From the NCBI RefSeq assembly GCF_027922185.1, contig NZ_BSFE01000006.1, forward strand, positions 62,001 to 126,000: a stretch of DNA of 64,000 nucleotides. Direction: 5' to 3'. The stretch is from Maricaulis virginensis. Lineage in GTDB: Bacteria > Pseudomonadota > Alphaproteobacteria > Caulobacterales > Maricaulaceae. Shown here in pieces: positions 44,439 through 52,594 of the stretch. Made by a program: the position numbers and the translations under genes. The number at the start of each line of letters is the position of its first letter. The stretch's first letter is position 1. A model generated the notes under the pieces. It did not search any database, was not told the origin of the DNA, and was given only the letters and a program-made list of their open reading frames with translations.

Positions 44439-44453
44439 GAACAAATATGGAAC
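44439..44453 (+). promoter_or_regulatory. LexA box (SOS operator) upstream of mmcB
   Basis: GAAC (44439-44442), seven bases, GAAC (44450-44453) is the alphaproteobacterial LexA operator (GTTC-N7-GTTC read on the other strand). It lies 12 bases before the mmcB start codon, where it would overlap the promoter. Confidence 0.8.
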
Positions 44454-44464
44454 AATCTTGCACC

Positions 44465-44914
44465 ATGGACCTGTCCGACGTTGCCTCCGCCGCCAATCCG
44501 GATATCGACGACGCCCAGGCGCTGATGCGCGGGGCGGCGCGCCTGCTCTGGCAGATGGGCTATAGCGCGATCCCGGAATTCATCCTGCCCGATGGCCGCC
44601 GCGCCGATCTCGCCGCGCTCGGCCGCAAGGGCGAGATCACCATTGTCGAGGTAAAATCCGGCATTGCCGACTTCCGCGCCGACAACAAGTGGGAGAATTA
44701 CGCCGGCTATTGCGAACGGCTGTATTTCGCCGTCTCTCAACGCTTCCCGCACGAGCTGATCCCCGATCATGCCGGCCTGATCATTGCCGACGGGTTCGGC
44801 GGCGCGGTGGTGCGCGAAAGTCCGGTGCTCGCCCTCGCCCCGGCCCGCCGCAAGGCCCTCACCCTGCGCTTCGCCCGCGCCGCCGCCGACCGGCTGATGC
44901 GGGTGGAGGAGTAG
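44465..44914 (+). CDS. mmcB: MmcB-family DNA repair nuclease-like protein
   Basis: 149 residues from ATG 44465; earlier in-frame ATGs at 44435 and 44447 lie beside or inside the LexA box and are less likely. A PD-(D/E)xK-like core is visible: RRADLAALGRKGEITIVEVKSG (D48, E62, K64). In Caulobacter, mmcB is an SOS gene needed for mitomycin C resistance; the LexA box here supports the same regulation. The message may be leaderless because no ribosome-binding site is seen. Confidence 0.9.
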   Translation: MDLSDVASAANPDIDDAQALMRGAARLLWQMGYSAIPEFILPDGRRADLAALGRKGEITIVEVKSGIADFRADNKWENYAGYCERLYFAVSQRFPHELIPDHAGLIIADGFGGAVVRESPVLALAPARRKALTLRFARAAADRLMRVEE

Positions 44915-44970
44915 GCCAGGGGACATGTACCTCCGGTACGTGTCCCGGAATACAAGCGGAGTAGAGCTTT

Positions 44971-45147
44971 CTTCCCCACGCGAGTGGGGAAGTGGGCCCT
45001 CCGTAGCCCTGGCGAAGGAGGGGTCGAAGGGGTTGCGGCCGCAGGCCGCAAAAGGCGGCCGGACCCGGCTTGCCCATAACGCCGCTCACGCGGCGCCCCT
45101 CCGTCTCGCCGCCTTGCGGCGATCCACCTCCCCATGGAATGGGGAGG
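44971..45147. repeat. Family A-related repeat (copy 4, variant)
   Basis: Left arm CTTCCCCAC-GCGA-GTGGGGAAG (44971-44992) and right arm CCTCCCC-ATGGAAT-GGGGAGG (45127-45147) follow the same hairpin-ended plan as the other A copies, but the interior (GGCCCTCCGTAGCCCTGGCGAAGGAGGG, GCGGCCGCAGGCCGC) differs. It fills the gap between mmcB and the DJ-1-like gene. Confidence 0.65.
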
Positions 45148-45166
45148 AAAGAAGCGCGCTTGCCTC

Positions 45167-45856
45167 CTACACCGTCTCGGCGGCCCGCATCTCGCGCAGC
45201 AGCCCCTCGAACGCCTCCATCCGCGGTGCGAAACGCTGTTCCACAGCGCCGCGTACGTGCAGGCAGGCCTTGTCCGGGCTGCCGCAATCGACGGGCGGGT
45301 GCGGATCGTATTCCAGGCCCAGCTGGATCGCCTGGGCGACGGTCTCGCCGGCCAGTTCCACGACGACGGTGAAGGCGAAATCGATCCCCGCCGTCACACC
45401 GCCGCCGGTGAAGAGATTGCCGTCGCGCACCACGCGCGCCTTCACCGGTTCGGCGCCGAAGGCCGTCAGCAGCGCATGGTAGCGCCAGTGCGTGGTTGCC
45501 TGACGTCCCGCCAGCAGGCCCGCTGCACCCAGGATGAAAGCGCCGGTGCACACCGAGGTGACATAGCGGGCCTGCGCGCCCTGGCGTCTGACAAAATCGA
45601 CGATCTCATCGTCCTGCATCGCCGCATCCACGCCGAACCCGCCGGGAATGCAGATCAGGTCGAGATCGGGACAGGCGGCGATCGTCGTGTCCGGCAGGAT
45701 GAAGGGCCCGCAATCGGTGCGCACGGGATCGAGCGTCCTGGCGACGAGGTGGACTTTCGCGCCGGGCACGCGGGACAGGACCTGCAGCGGGCCGGTGAAG
45801 TCGAGCTGTGTGATGTCGTCGAACAGCAGGAAACCGATATTCAGCGTGGCGGTCAT
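45167..45856 (-). CDS. DJ-1/PfpI-family protein (isonitrile hydratase-like)
   Basis: 229 residues, a single glutamine-amidotransferase-like fold. SVCTGAFILGAAGLL places the nucleophile cysteine at 103; TTHWRYH and GGVTAGIDFAFT complete the pattern of the isonitrile hydratase/GlxA N-domain group. The likely reaction is hydrolysis or hydration of a small nitrogenous compound; unproven. It starts two bases after the upstream regulator stop, with GAGG in that gene's end, so the two form an operon. Confidence 0.85.
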   Translation of the reverse strand: MTATLNIGFLLFDDITQLDFTGPLQVLSRVPGAKVHLVARTLDPVRTDCGPFILPDTTIAACPDLDLICIPGGFGVDAAMQDDEIVDFVRRQGAQARYVTSVCTGAFILGAAGLLAGRQATTHWRYHALLTAFGAEPVKARVVRDGNLFTGGGVTAGIDFAFTVVVELAGETVAQAIQLGLEYDPHPPVDCGSPDKACLHVRGAVEQRFAPRMEAFEGLLREMRAAETV

Positions 45857-45858
45857 GA

Positions 45859-46863
45859 TCAGGCCTCTTCTTTCAGGGGGGAGGTGAAACGGGCGCGGTA
45901 ATCGCTGGGCGTCACGCCAAGCTGGCGCATGAAGGCGCGGTCCATGCGCTGGTGCGTGCCGAAGCCGCAGGCCTGCGCCACCGTGTCGATGCGCTGGCGG
46001 GTCTCGACCAGAAGGCAGCGCGCCAGATCGATCCGCACGCGTTCGATGAAGGCGGCCGGCGAGGTGGTCATCTCGCGGCGGCACAGCCGGCTCAGCGTAC
46101 GCGGCGAAACGGCGAGCGTGTCGCACATCGCGGCGACCGACCAGTCGCGCTCCGGCGCGGCCCGCACCGCCTCGGCCAGCCGGGCCAGCCGGCGGTCGTC
46201 CGCGCCCTGGGCCGCCAGATCGGCGGAAAACTGCGCCTGGCCGCCGGACCGCATGCGGTAGACGACATTCTCGCGCGCCACGGCCAGGGCCAGGTCGCGG
46301 TCATGATCGGTCTCGATCAGGGCGAGGGCGAGATCGATCCCCGCCGTCACACCGGCCGAAGTCCACACCTTGCCGTCGCGCACGAAGATCGCGTCGGGCT
46401 CGACCTCCAGCGCGGGATAATAGCGCTGCAGCCGGGCCGCCGAGCGCCAGTGCGTGGTGACACGGCAGCCGTCCAGATGGCCCCGGCGGGCGAGCAGGAA
46501 AGTCCCGGAGCAGACCGAGGCGACGCGGCCGGCGCGGTCGAAGGCCGTGTCGATGAAGGCCTGCACATCCGCTTCGTCCAGTGCCGCGCGCACGCCCGGT
46601 TCCTCGCCGCCGGCGACGATCGCGGTAGAGCCCGGCCCCAGCCGGGCCGCTGCGGCGGCCGCACTGTCCCCGGCGTTGACGGCCAGCCCGGACGAGCTCG
46701 CAACATTGCCCGCCTGCGGTGCGGCGACGCGGATATCGTAGAGCCGGCGGCCCGCGGCCCGGTTGGCGGCCGAGAACATGGCCAGCGGCCCGGTGAGGTC
46801 GAGCAGCTGGAAACCGGGATAGATCAGGAAAACGATGGTGTGCGGTGTATCCATGCCCGCCAC
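45859..46863 (-). CDS. GlxA-type transcriptional regulator (DJ-1/PfpI + AraC HTH)
   Basis: 334 residues (331 from the second ATG). The N-terminal domain is DJ-1-like (FLIYPGFQLLDLTGPL; SVCSGTFLLARRGHLDG), the C-terminal domain an AraC helix-turn-helix (WSVAAMCDTLAVSPRTLSRL; VAQACGFGTHQRMDRAF). Such regulators often control adjacent amine or nitrile metabolism genes. It is directly followed by the related stand-alone DJ-1 gene. A pair of direct repeats upstream is a candidate operator. Confidence 0.9.
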   Translation of the reverse strand: MAGMDTPHTIVFLIYPGFQLLDLTGPLAMFSAANRAAGRRLYDIRVAAPQAGNVASSSGLAVNAGDSAAAAAARLGPGSTAIVAGGEEPGVRAALDEADVQAFIDTAFDRAGRVASVCSGTFLLARRGHLDGCRVTTHWRSAARLQRYYPALEVEPDAIFVRDGKVWTSAGVTAGIDLALALIETDHDRDLALAVARENVVYRMRSGGQAQFSADLAAQGADDRRLARLAEAVRAAPERDWSVAAMCDTLAVSPRTLSRLCRREMTTSPAAFIERVRIDLARCLLVETRQRIDTVAQACGFGTHQRMDRAFMRQLGVTPSDYRARFTSPLKEEA

Positions 46864-46880
46864 CCTAGCCTCACCCCGTT

Positions 46881-46919
46881 ATGGCCCAAAGGCCATTCAT
46901 AGGGCAAATCGGGCCATTC
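46881..46919. promoter_or_regulatory. Candidate operator of the GlxA-type regulator
   Basis: GGCCATTC occurs at 46891-46898 and again at 46912-46919, exactly 21 bp apart, the spacing of AraC-family half-sites. The first also forms an inverted repeat ATGGCC-CAAA-GGCCAT (46881-46896). The site lies 18-56 bp upstream of the regulator start. Confidence 0.45.
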
Positions 46920-46936
46920 GACGCGAATCCGGAGCT

Positions 46937-47317
46937 CTAAGCCTCCGGCTTCACGCGCCAGGGCGGGTCGATGCGGTTTTCGCCGGCATGGTAGATCTTG
47001 ATCTTGTGGCCGTCGGGGTCGGCAAGGATCGCCTCGCGCCACAGCCAGGACTGATCCTCCGGCTGTGTCTCGAAGACCAGGCCCTTCGCCTCCAGTTCGC
47101 GCACGCGCGCATCCATGTCCGCATCTTCCAGATAGATCACCGCGCCGGGATGGATCGGGCCGGTCTCGACATGGATGGAAAACGTCGTCTCGCCCTCGGG
47201 CGCCAGGAAGCGGCAATAGTGCGGACTGTCGACCAGGAGCCGGAAACCGAGCTGAAGGTAGAAGGCCTTCGAGCGCGGGATGTCACTGACGGGGAGGGTT
47301 ATCTGGTTCAGCTGCAT
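46937..47317 (-). CDS. Glyoxalase/VOC-fold protein
   Basis: 126 residues from ATG 47317; the frame is open to 47347. It begins MQLNQITLPVSDIPRSKAFY and ends with ADPDGHKIKIYHAG, the usual VOC halves. It overlaps the end of the upstream DUF4340 gene by 35 bp, so it may be read with the ABC operon. Function unknown. Confidence 0.82.
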   Translation of the reverse strand: MQLNQITLPVSDIPRSKAFYLQLGFRLLVDSPHYCRFLAPEGETTFSIHVETGPIHPGAVIYLEDADMDARVRELEAKGLVFETQPEDQSWLWREAILADPDGHKIKIYHAGENRIDPPWRVKPEA

Positions 47318-48359
47318 CGGTTTCGGTCTCCCGCCTGGGATCGGCAATCTGGTCCAGCGGCCGGATCAGGCGGTCCAGCGTCAGCTCCGACAGCAGGAAG
47401 GCCCACCCGTCGGCCGCCGCATTGATCGCTCCGGCCGCGTCGCCGGCATCGTCGGTCAGGGCTTGCGCCCGCAACACCGCCCAGCGCGTTTCACCCAGCG
47501 CCAGCACGTCCAGGCTCACGCGCACGCCGTCGAAGGTCTCGGCGATATGGCGGGCGACGACCTCGCCTTCAAGGCGCGAGGCTGCGCGCACATCGCGAAA
47601 GCGCACCCGCGCCAGCGCGCTGGCCGGACCATTGCCCGCCGCCGCGGTGATCAGTGTCCAGCCGCCCGGCTGGCGCAGGGCGAAGCTGCGCACGCTCGGC
47701 GAGGGGCGTTCCAGCCGGTAGGCCGGACCCGCTTCCGGCACGATCGTGCTGACGGCGATGGCGTTGGCGCCCAGTTCCAGGAAATCCAGATCCAGCCAGT
47801 GACCCGCCTCGGCGATCGGCGGCAGGCTGGCCGCCGTCTCGCCCGGGCGCGCGGCATAGGTGCGGTTGCGGCCCGGAAAGCGCACATAGATCCCGGTCTC
47901 GGTTTCACGTCCGATGAGGATATCGACCCGCACGGCGCCGGAGGCATCGCGCACGGTCAGCCGGGTCGCCTCGCCCTCTTCGCCCCGGCCCCCCAGGCCC
48001 AGGCGGGCATGCTTGGCCGGGTCTGCCGTGCGCGCGCCGGCATAGTCCAGCCCCGCCAGGAAGGCGTCGAGCTCGGCCAGCCGGCTCGCGAGCACGGGAT
48101 GCCCGTCACGGCTGGGCATGATCCAGCCGCTCTCGCTGCGCGTCAGGGTGAAATGATCGGCGGCACTGTCGATCTCGATCTCGGCGGCCTCGGCCACCGC
48201 CTGCGGCCAGTCCGGCAGGACCGGGCCGGAAACCTCCGGCTGCCAGGCCTGGCGCGCCTGGTTCCAGGTCAGCCCGGCGGCGAGACCGAGAAGCGCGAGC
48301 GCCAGCACGCCTGCAAGGGCGAGCCGGTTGCGGCGCGTCCGGTCCATGCGGTGGCTCAT
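47283..48359 (-). CDS. DUF4340-domain protein of the Gld-like ABC operon
   Basis: 358 residues from ATG 48359, which overlaps the upstream stop as ATGA. A membrane helix (about 10-28) is followed by a large periplasmic part in which short repeats such as RLTVRDASGAVRVDILIGRE recur; DUF4340 proteins have this layout. It is the last of four coupled genes. In other bacteria the DUF4340 gene is always found with a Gld-type ABC transporter; the role is unknown. Confidence 0.82.
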   Translation of the reverse strand: MSHRMDRTRRNRLALAGVLALALLGLAAGLTWNQARQAWQPEVSGPVLPDWPQAVAEAAEIEIDSAADHFTLTRSESGWIMPSRDGHPVLASRLAELDAFLAGLDYAGARTADPAKHARLGLGGRGEEGEATRLTVRDASGAVRVDILIGRETETGIYVRFPGRNRTYAARPGETAASLPPIAEAGHWLDLDFLELGANAIAVSTIVPEAGPAYRLERPSPSVRSFALRQPGGWTLITAAAGNGPASALARVRFRDVRAASRLEGEVVARHIAETFDGVRVSLDVLALGETRWAVLRAQALTDDAGDAAGAINAAADGWAFLLSELTLDRLIRPLDQIADPRRETETDAAEPDNPPRQ

Positions 48360-50203
48360 GACGGCCTCCCCCGGCGGCGGCGCACCAGCGCCCCGGCAAT
48401 CCCGGCCAGGATGATCAGCACCGGCGGCGCACCGATGGTCCAGAATTGCAGCGTGGCGTTCAGCGCATCGATATCGCGGCGGAAATCCCGCTCGACGGCG
48501 CGCAGCTCGGCCCGCGTCCCGGCGATCTGGTGGCGCAGGCGCTCGGCCTCCTCGCGCTGGGCAGCGCCCGAGGCGGACAGGAAGGCCGAGGCCTGGCCCG
48601 AGCCGGTCAGACTGTCCAGCTGTGCCTCGGCATCGGCGATTTCCTGCTCCAGCGCATCCTGGATTTCCAGATAGCGCGTCTCGGCAGCCTCGCGCAGCCG
48701 GTCGACCCGGCTCATCGGCCGCAGCGAGGGCGTGCGCGATCGCACCTCGATCAGCGCCCGGTCGCCGGCCGCCATATCGATCAGGTTCAGCGCCAGGGTG
48801 AGATTGTCGGCCACCATCATGTCGCCAACCGCCGGGTCGGAACGGACATAATAAGTATCGTCCAGCCAGTCGGCATCGGCGACCACGGTGATATCGACCG
48901 GGGCATCGGCCTGGCCAACATGATCGGCCGGGCTGAACAGCGTGTCGCCCGCGGGCGGACCGTCCGGAAAGGCGGTTTCCGGCAAGCCGGACAGGCGCGC
49001 CGCCAGCACCAGCGGTGCCGGTGCGGGCTGATAGCCGCGCAGAAGATCGTCCGGCCCCGGCGCACCGGCGGCGATATCGGCATCGACGGCGGCGCCTTCC
49101 GGCGAGGTGACGACCAGCGGCGTCACCGTCATGCCGGGCTGGCCGACCGGTTCGAGATAGCCGGGCGAGCCGAAATTGATGCCCAGATCGAGCGTTGCCG
49201 TGGCCAGGTCCTCGCCGGACAGCTGGGCCTGGCCGACCGAGAACCACAAGGGATAGGCGCGGCGGCGCGCCCGCCCGTCGGCATCGACAATCTCGACCGG
49301 CAGGCCGAGCGCCCGGTCCATGGCAACGCTCTGGGCGTCATAGCGCACGCCCCAGCGCGCCAGCAGCGGCCCCAGGTCCGAGGAGCGCCGCGCGCGGATC
49401 GGCGGCAGACCGTCCGGTCCCGGCCGCATGGCGACATGCGCCAGCGGGTCGATGAAGGCGAGCAGCCGGCCGCGGGTCAGCACGTGCTGGTCGATGCGGT
49501 AGAGCTGGGCCTCGCTCAGCTCGCCCGGGTGCAGCAGCAAAAGCGCATCGGCCTCGGGCAGGTCCTGGAAATCGCGATCGACCCAGATAATCTCGTAGGC
49601 GCTGCTCAGCTCGGTGACGAAGCGGTTGGGCGCGCCGGTATCCGGCGTGATCGGCAGGCTTGTGACAACGGCGATGCGCGGCCGGCGCGGCCGTTCCAGA
49701 TCGGAAATCACACGGGTGAGATCATATTCCAGCCGCGCCTCGGAATCCTCGCGGAAGACCGGGATCACCGCCTGTTCGTCGATGGAATTGCGCGCCACCA
49801 GGCCGAAATAGAGCGAGGTACCGGCCTCGGTCGGCACAGCCTGAAGGCCCGCCTCCAGCGCGGCGTCCTCGTCCGGCGAGAAGGGCTGGGGATCGATCTC
49901 GGTCAGCCGGATCATGCCGCCGGACCGGTCGGCATAGGCTTCCAGCATTTCACGCACCCGGCTGGCATAGGCGCGGATCGCCGGATACTGGGCGGCCTCG
50001 GCGCGGGAATAGTAGAAGCGCCACTCCACCGGTTCCGTCAGCCGGCCGATCACCTCTTCGGTGCCCGGCGAGAGGCGGTAGAGCCCCTGTTCGGTCAGGT
50101 CGAGCCGCCAGCTGCGCAGGGTCAGCCCGGCGATCTGGTTGCCCGCCAGGAAGATCACGGCGAGCGCCAGCAGCATCAGCGGCATGAAGAGGGCGCGTTT
50201 CAT
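48356..50203 (-). CDS. GldG-like auxiliary protein of an ABC transporter
   Basis: 615 residues, one helix at the N-terminus (about 5-25) and one at the C-terminus (about 588-605), with a periplasmic body between. The start LTLRSWRLDLTEQGLYRLSPGTEEVI is the GldG signature. An Ala/Glu/Arg-rich coiled coil (about 505-580) precedes the last helix. Its ATG overlaps the upstream permease stop (ATGA) and its stop overlaps the DUF4340 start. GldG supports the GldA/F transporter in gliding bacteria; the role outside them is unclear. Confidence 0.85.
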   Translation of the reverse strand: MKRALFMPLMLLALAVIFLAGNQIAGLTLRSWRLDLTEQGLYRLSPGTEEVIGRLTEPVEWRFYYSRAEAAQYPAIRAYASRVREMLEAYADRSGGMIRLTEIDPQPFSPDEDAALEAGLQAVPTEAGTSLYFGLVARNSIDEQAVIPVFREDSEARLEYDLTRVISDLERPRRPRIAVVTSLPITPDTGAPNRFVTELSSAYEIIWVDRDFQDLPEADALLLLHPGELSEAQLYRIDQHVLTRGRLLAFIDPLAHVAMRPGPDGLPPIRARRSSDLGPLLARWGVRYDAQSVAMDRALGLPVEIVDADGRARRRAYPLWFSVGQAQLSGEDLATATLDLGINFGSPGYLEPVGQPGMTVTPLVVTSPEGAAVDADIAAGAPGPDDLLRGYQPAPAPLVLAARLSGLPETAFPDGPPAGDTLFSPADHVGQADAPVDITVVADADWLDDTYYVRSDPAVGDMMVADNLTLALNLIDMAAGDRALIEVRSRTPSLRPMSRVDRLREAAETRYLEIQDALEQEIADAEAQLDSLTGSGQASAFLSASGAAQREEAERLRHQIAGTRAELRAVERDFRRDIDALNATLQFWTIGAPPVLIILAGIAGALVRRRRGRPS

Positions 50204-50943
50204 CGGCCGCCTCCGCGCCGTTCGGACACCAGCACGCCGCCCATGGCCAGGCAGATGCCGATCAGGCCGAGGAAGTAGACCAGGTCCGCCAGGCCGATCA
50301 CGCCATTGCGGAAGGCGTTGTAGTGGTCCAGCGCCGACAGGCCGGCGACGAATTCGGTCACCGCCGCCGGTGCGCTGGCGCCGAGCACGGACAGCACGAA
50401 GGGCAGGCCCGCCATGGTCAGCAGGAAGGCGGCCCCGGCACCGAGCACGAAAGCGACGACCTGGTTGGCCGTGGTCGCCGACAGGGCCTGGCCGACCGCC
50501 AGATAGGCCCCGGCCAGAAGGAGGGTGCCCAGATAGGCGGTGGCGATGGCGGCATTGTCCGGCTCGCCGAGATAATTGACCGCGATCCACATCGGGAAGG
50601 TCAGCGCGATGGCCAGCGCGGCCATCGTCCAGGCGGCGAGGAATTTCCCGCCCGCCATCGCCCAGAGCGGGATCGGCAGCGCCATCAGGAATTCCAGCGT
50701 GCCGCGATCGCGCTCTTCCGCCCAGGCGCGCATCGCCAGCGCCGGCATCAGGATCACCAGCAGCCAGGGCAGATAGTCGAACAGGGGGGCGAGATCGGCC
50801 CGGTTGGTGTCGAAGAAACGGCCGACATGGAAGGCAAAGGCCGGCGCGGCGAAGCCGAACACGGCCAGGAAGACATAGGCCAGCGGCGTCAGGAAATAGG
50901 CGCCCAGCTCGCGCCGGTAGATGGCCCGGAGTGTGTGGATCAC
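50200..50943 (-). CDS. ABC-2 type permease (GldF-like)
   Basis: 247 residues, six membrane helices. The start REL-GAYFLTPLAYVFLAVFG and the AMRAWAEERDRGTLEFLMALPI segment are typical of the GldF/ABC-2 family. It overlaps the ATPase stop by ATGA and the GldG-like gene start likewise. It should form the membrane channel of the transporter with the ATPase encoded upstream. Confidence 0.88.
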   Translation of the reverse strand: MIHTLRAIYRRELGAYFLTPLAYVFLAVFGFAAPAFAFHVGRFFDTNRADLAPLFDYLPWLLVILMPALAMRAWAEERDRGTLEFLMALPIPLWAMAGGKFLAAWTMAALAIALTFPMWIAVNYLGEPDNAAIATAYLGTLLLAGAYLAVGQALSATTANQVVAFVLGAGAAFLLTMAGLPFVLSVLGASAPAAVTEFVAGLSALDHYNAFRNGVIGLADLVYFLGLIGICLAMGGVLVSERRGGGR

Positions 50944-51689
50944 GCCGCCGCCTCCGGCGTGTTGCCATCATCGTCAGGGGCCAGGGTGAGCTGGCGGAAG
51001 GCCGCCTCGATCTGGCGTTCCGGTGCCAGCTCCGCCAGTTCGCGCGGCGAGCCGTCGAACAGGAGCCGGCCGCGGGCAATCACGATGGCCCGCGAGCACA
51101 CGGCAGGCACTTCCTCCAGGATATGGGTGGAGATGATGATCGCCTTGTCCGGCGCCATGTCGCGGATCAGCTGGCGCACCCCGTCCTTCTGGTTGGGGTC
51201 CAGCCCGTCGGTCGGTTCGTCGAGAATCAGCACCGGCGGATCATGGGCGATGGCGGCCGCCAGCGCGGCCCGGCGCTTGTATCCCTTGGACAGCGTGCCG
51301 ATGGGCTGACGCTCATAACCGCCCAGATTCGCGCGCTCCAGTGCCAGCGCGGCGGCGCGTTTCAGACTGTCGCCGGAAAAGCCGCGCGCACGCAGGCTGA
51401 AAGCGACGAAATCGCGCGGCGACATGGCCGGATAGGCGGGCGCGCCTTCGGGCAGATAGCCCAGCCGGGCCTGCGCTTCCAGGCGTGCGGCGACGCAGTC
51501 ATGACCGGCGATCGAGGCGCGGCCCTCGTCCGCTTCCAGCGCGCCGGCCAGCATGCGCATCGTGGTGGTCTTGCCCGCGCCATTGGGGCCTAGAAAGCCC
51601 AGCACCTCGCCGCGCTCCAGCGTGAAGGAGACGTCGTCGACGGCGCGGCGCGGTCCGAAATCCTTGGTCAGATGGTCGGCAACCAGCAT
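50940..51689 (-). CDS. ABC transporter ATPase (GldA-like)
   Basis: 249 residues. Walker A is GPNGAGKTT (34-42), the signature is LSKGYKRR (133-140) and Walker B is VLILDEPT (153-160) with the following D-loop. It powers the GldF-like permease. It is the first gene of the coupled operon ATPase-permease-GldG-DUF4340 and is transcribed away from the DUF2794 gene. Confidence 0.92.
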   Translation of the reverse strand: MLVADHLTKDFGPRRAVDDVSFTLERGEVLGFLGPNGAGKTTTMRMLAGALEADEGRASIAGHDCVAARLEAQARLGYLPEGAPAYPAMSPRDFVAFSLRARGFSGDSLKRAAALALERANLGGYERQPIGTLSKGYKRRAALAAAIAHDPPVLILDEPTDGLDPNQKDGVRQLIRDMAPDKAIIISTHILEEVPAVCSRAIVIARGRLLFDGSPRELAELAPERQIEAAFRQLTLAPDDDGNTPEAAA

Positions 51690-51991
51690 GAAACGCTCGG
51701 AGACTCGAAGCTGAGAGGGCCCTAGCGTTAGCGTGCCGGCGCGCGCTTGGCCAGAGGCGAAACAGGCGGGCAGAAGAGGGGGTGAGGGTGTCGACCGGAT
51801 CGCCGCTCCTTGACCCGGGGGGCTGGGGGGGCTGTCTAAATCCAGGATCCGGAACGTTGACGCGACCGGCCGACGCGTTGGACGGTGGCTTCGCGGTATG
51901 GCGGGAACTGGTCGGGAATGTGGCGACTTTGCGGCACCGCGTGAAATGTTTGTAAGCTGTAAACGGCCATTCAACCCACGGGAGAATGCGA
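51690..51991. other. Divergent intergenic region, ABC operon / DUF2794 gene
   Basis: 302 bp. It has a TTGACGCG that resembles a -35 box (about 51857), a GTTTGTAAGCTGTAAAC near-palindrome near 51951-51967, and otherwise GC-rich sequence. No repeat family seen. Promoters of both flanking genes should lie here. Confidence 0.4.
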
Positions 51992-52327
51992 GTGACAGCA
52001 AGCCCTCACAGCGTGCGTCCGGCGCCACAATCGGTGATGTGGGAACGCCGGGAACTGGACATCATCCTGCGCGTCTACGGTCATTTCGTCGGCCGCGGCG
52101 AGTGGAAGGACTATGCGATCGACGGGCTGAAGGACCAGGCCGTGTTCTCGATCTTCCGCCGGCACAGCGAGATGCCGATGTATGCCGTGATCAAGGCGCC
52201 TGCCGAGGCCCAGCGCCAGGGCGCCTACAAGGTGGTCGGCATGGACGGCAAGATCCTCAAGCGCGGCCACGACCTCGCCCAGGTCCTGCGCGTCTTCGAC
52301 AAGAAGCGCTTCCACGTGGTGGACTGA
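51992..52327 (+). CDS. DUF2794 protein
   Basis: 111 residues from GTG 51992, which has GGAG 7 bases upstream; ATG 51986 would place that site only one base away. ERRELDIILRVYGHFVGRGEW and AVFSIFRRHSEMPMYAVIK match DUF2794, a conserved alphaproteobacterial family without known function. The C-terminus (ILKRGHDLAQVLRVFDKKRF) is basic. It stands alone between the ABC operon and a family B repeat. Confidence 0.85.
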   Translation: MTASPHSVRPAPQSVMWERRELDIILRVYGHFVGRGEWKDYAIDGLKDQAVFSIFRRHSEMPMYAVIKAPAEAQRQGAYKVVGMDGKILKRGHDLAQVLRVFDKKRFHVVD

Positions 52328-52341
52328 AACTTCAGCGACAC

Positions 52342-52507
52342 TTGTCATCCCGGATGAATGCCCCGCGAAGGCGGGGCGCAAGTCCGGGACCCATAATCCC
52401 GGTGCGTGCCCAGATGTCGCGTACGTCGAGCCTGCTTTCGGCAGAGAGCGAGCGTATGGGTCCCGGCCCTCCAGCCTGCCTGCGCAGGCCATATGGCCGG
52501 GATGACA
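52342..52507. repeat. Family B intergenic repeat (copy 2)
   Basis: Same end sequences as at 42901: TTGTCATCCCGG (52342-52353) and CCGGGATGACA (52497-52507). The interior also has GCCCCGC-GAAG-GCGGGGC and GGGACCCATA matched by TATGGGTCCC. It separates the DUF2794 gene and the terminator of the YccA gene. Confidence 0.85.
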
Positions 52508-52538
52508 GCCCGCGGTTGCCCGCTCGCACAACACCCGC

Positions 52539-52568
52539 AAAAAAGCCCCCGGAGTTTTCCCCGGGGGC
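52539..52568 (-). terminator. Terminator of the YccA-type gene
   Basis: GCCCCCGG (52545-52552) pairs with CCGGGGGC (52561-52568); on the reverse strand it ends in six U (52539-52544), 27 bases after the stop at 52595. Confidence 0.85.
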
Positions 52569-52594
52569 CGTTTTCTGTGCGATGTCCGCCGATC

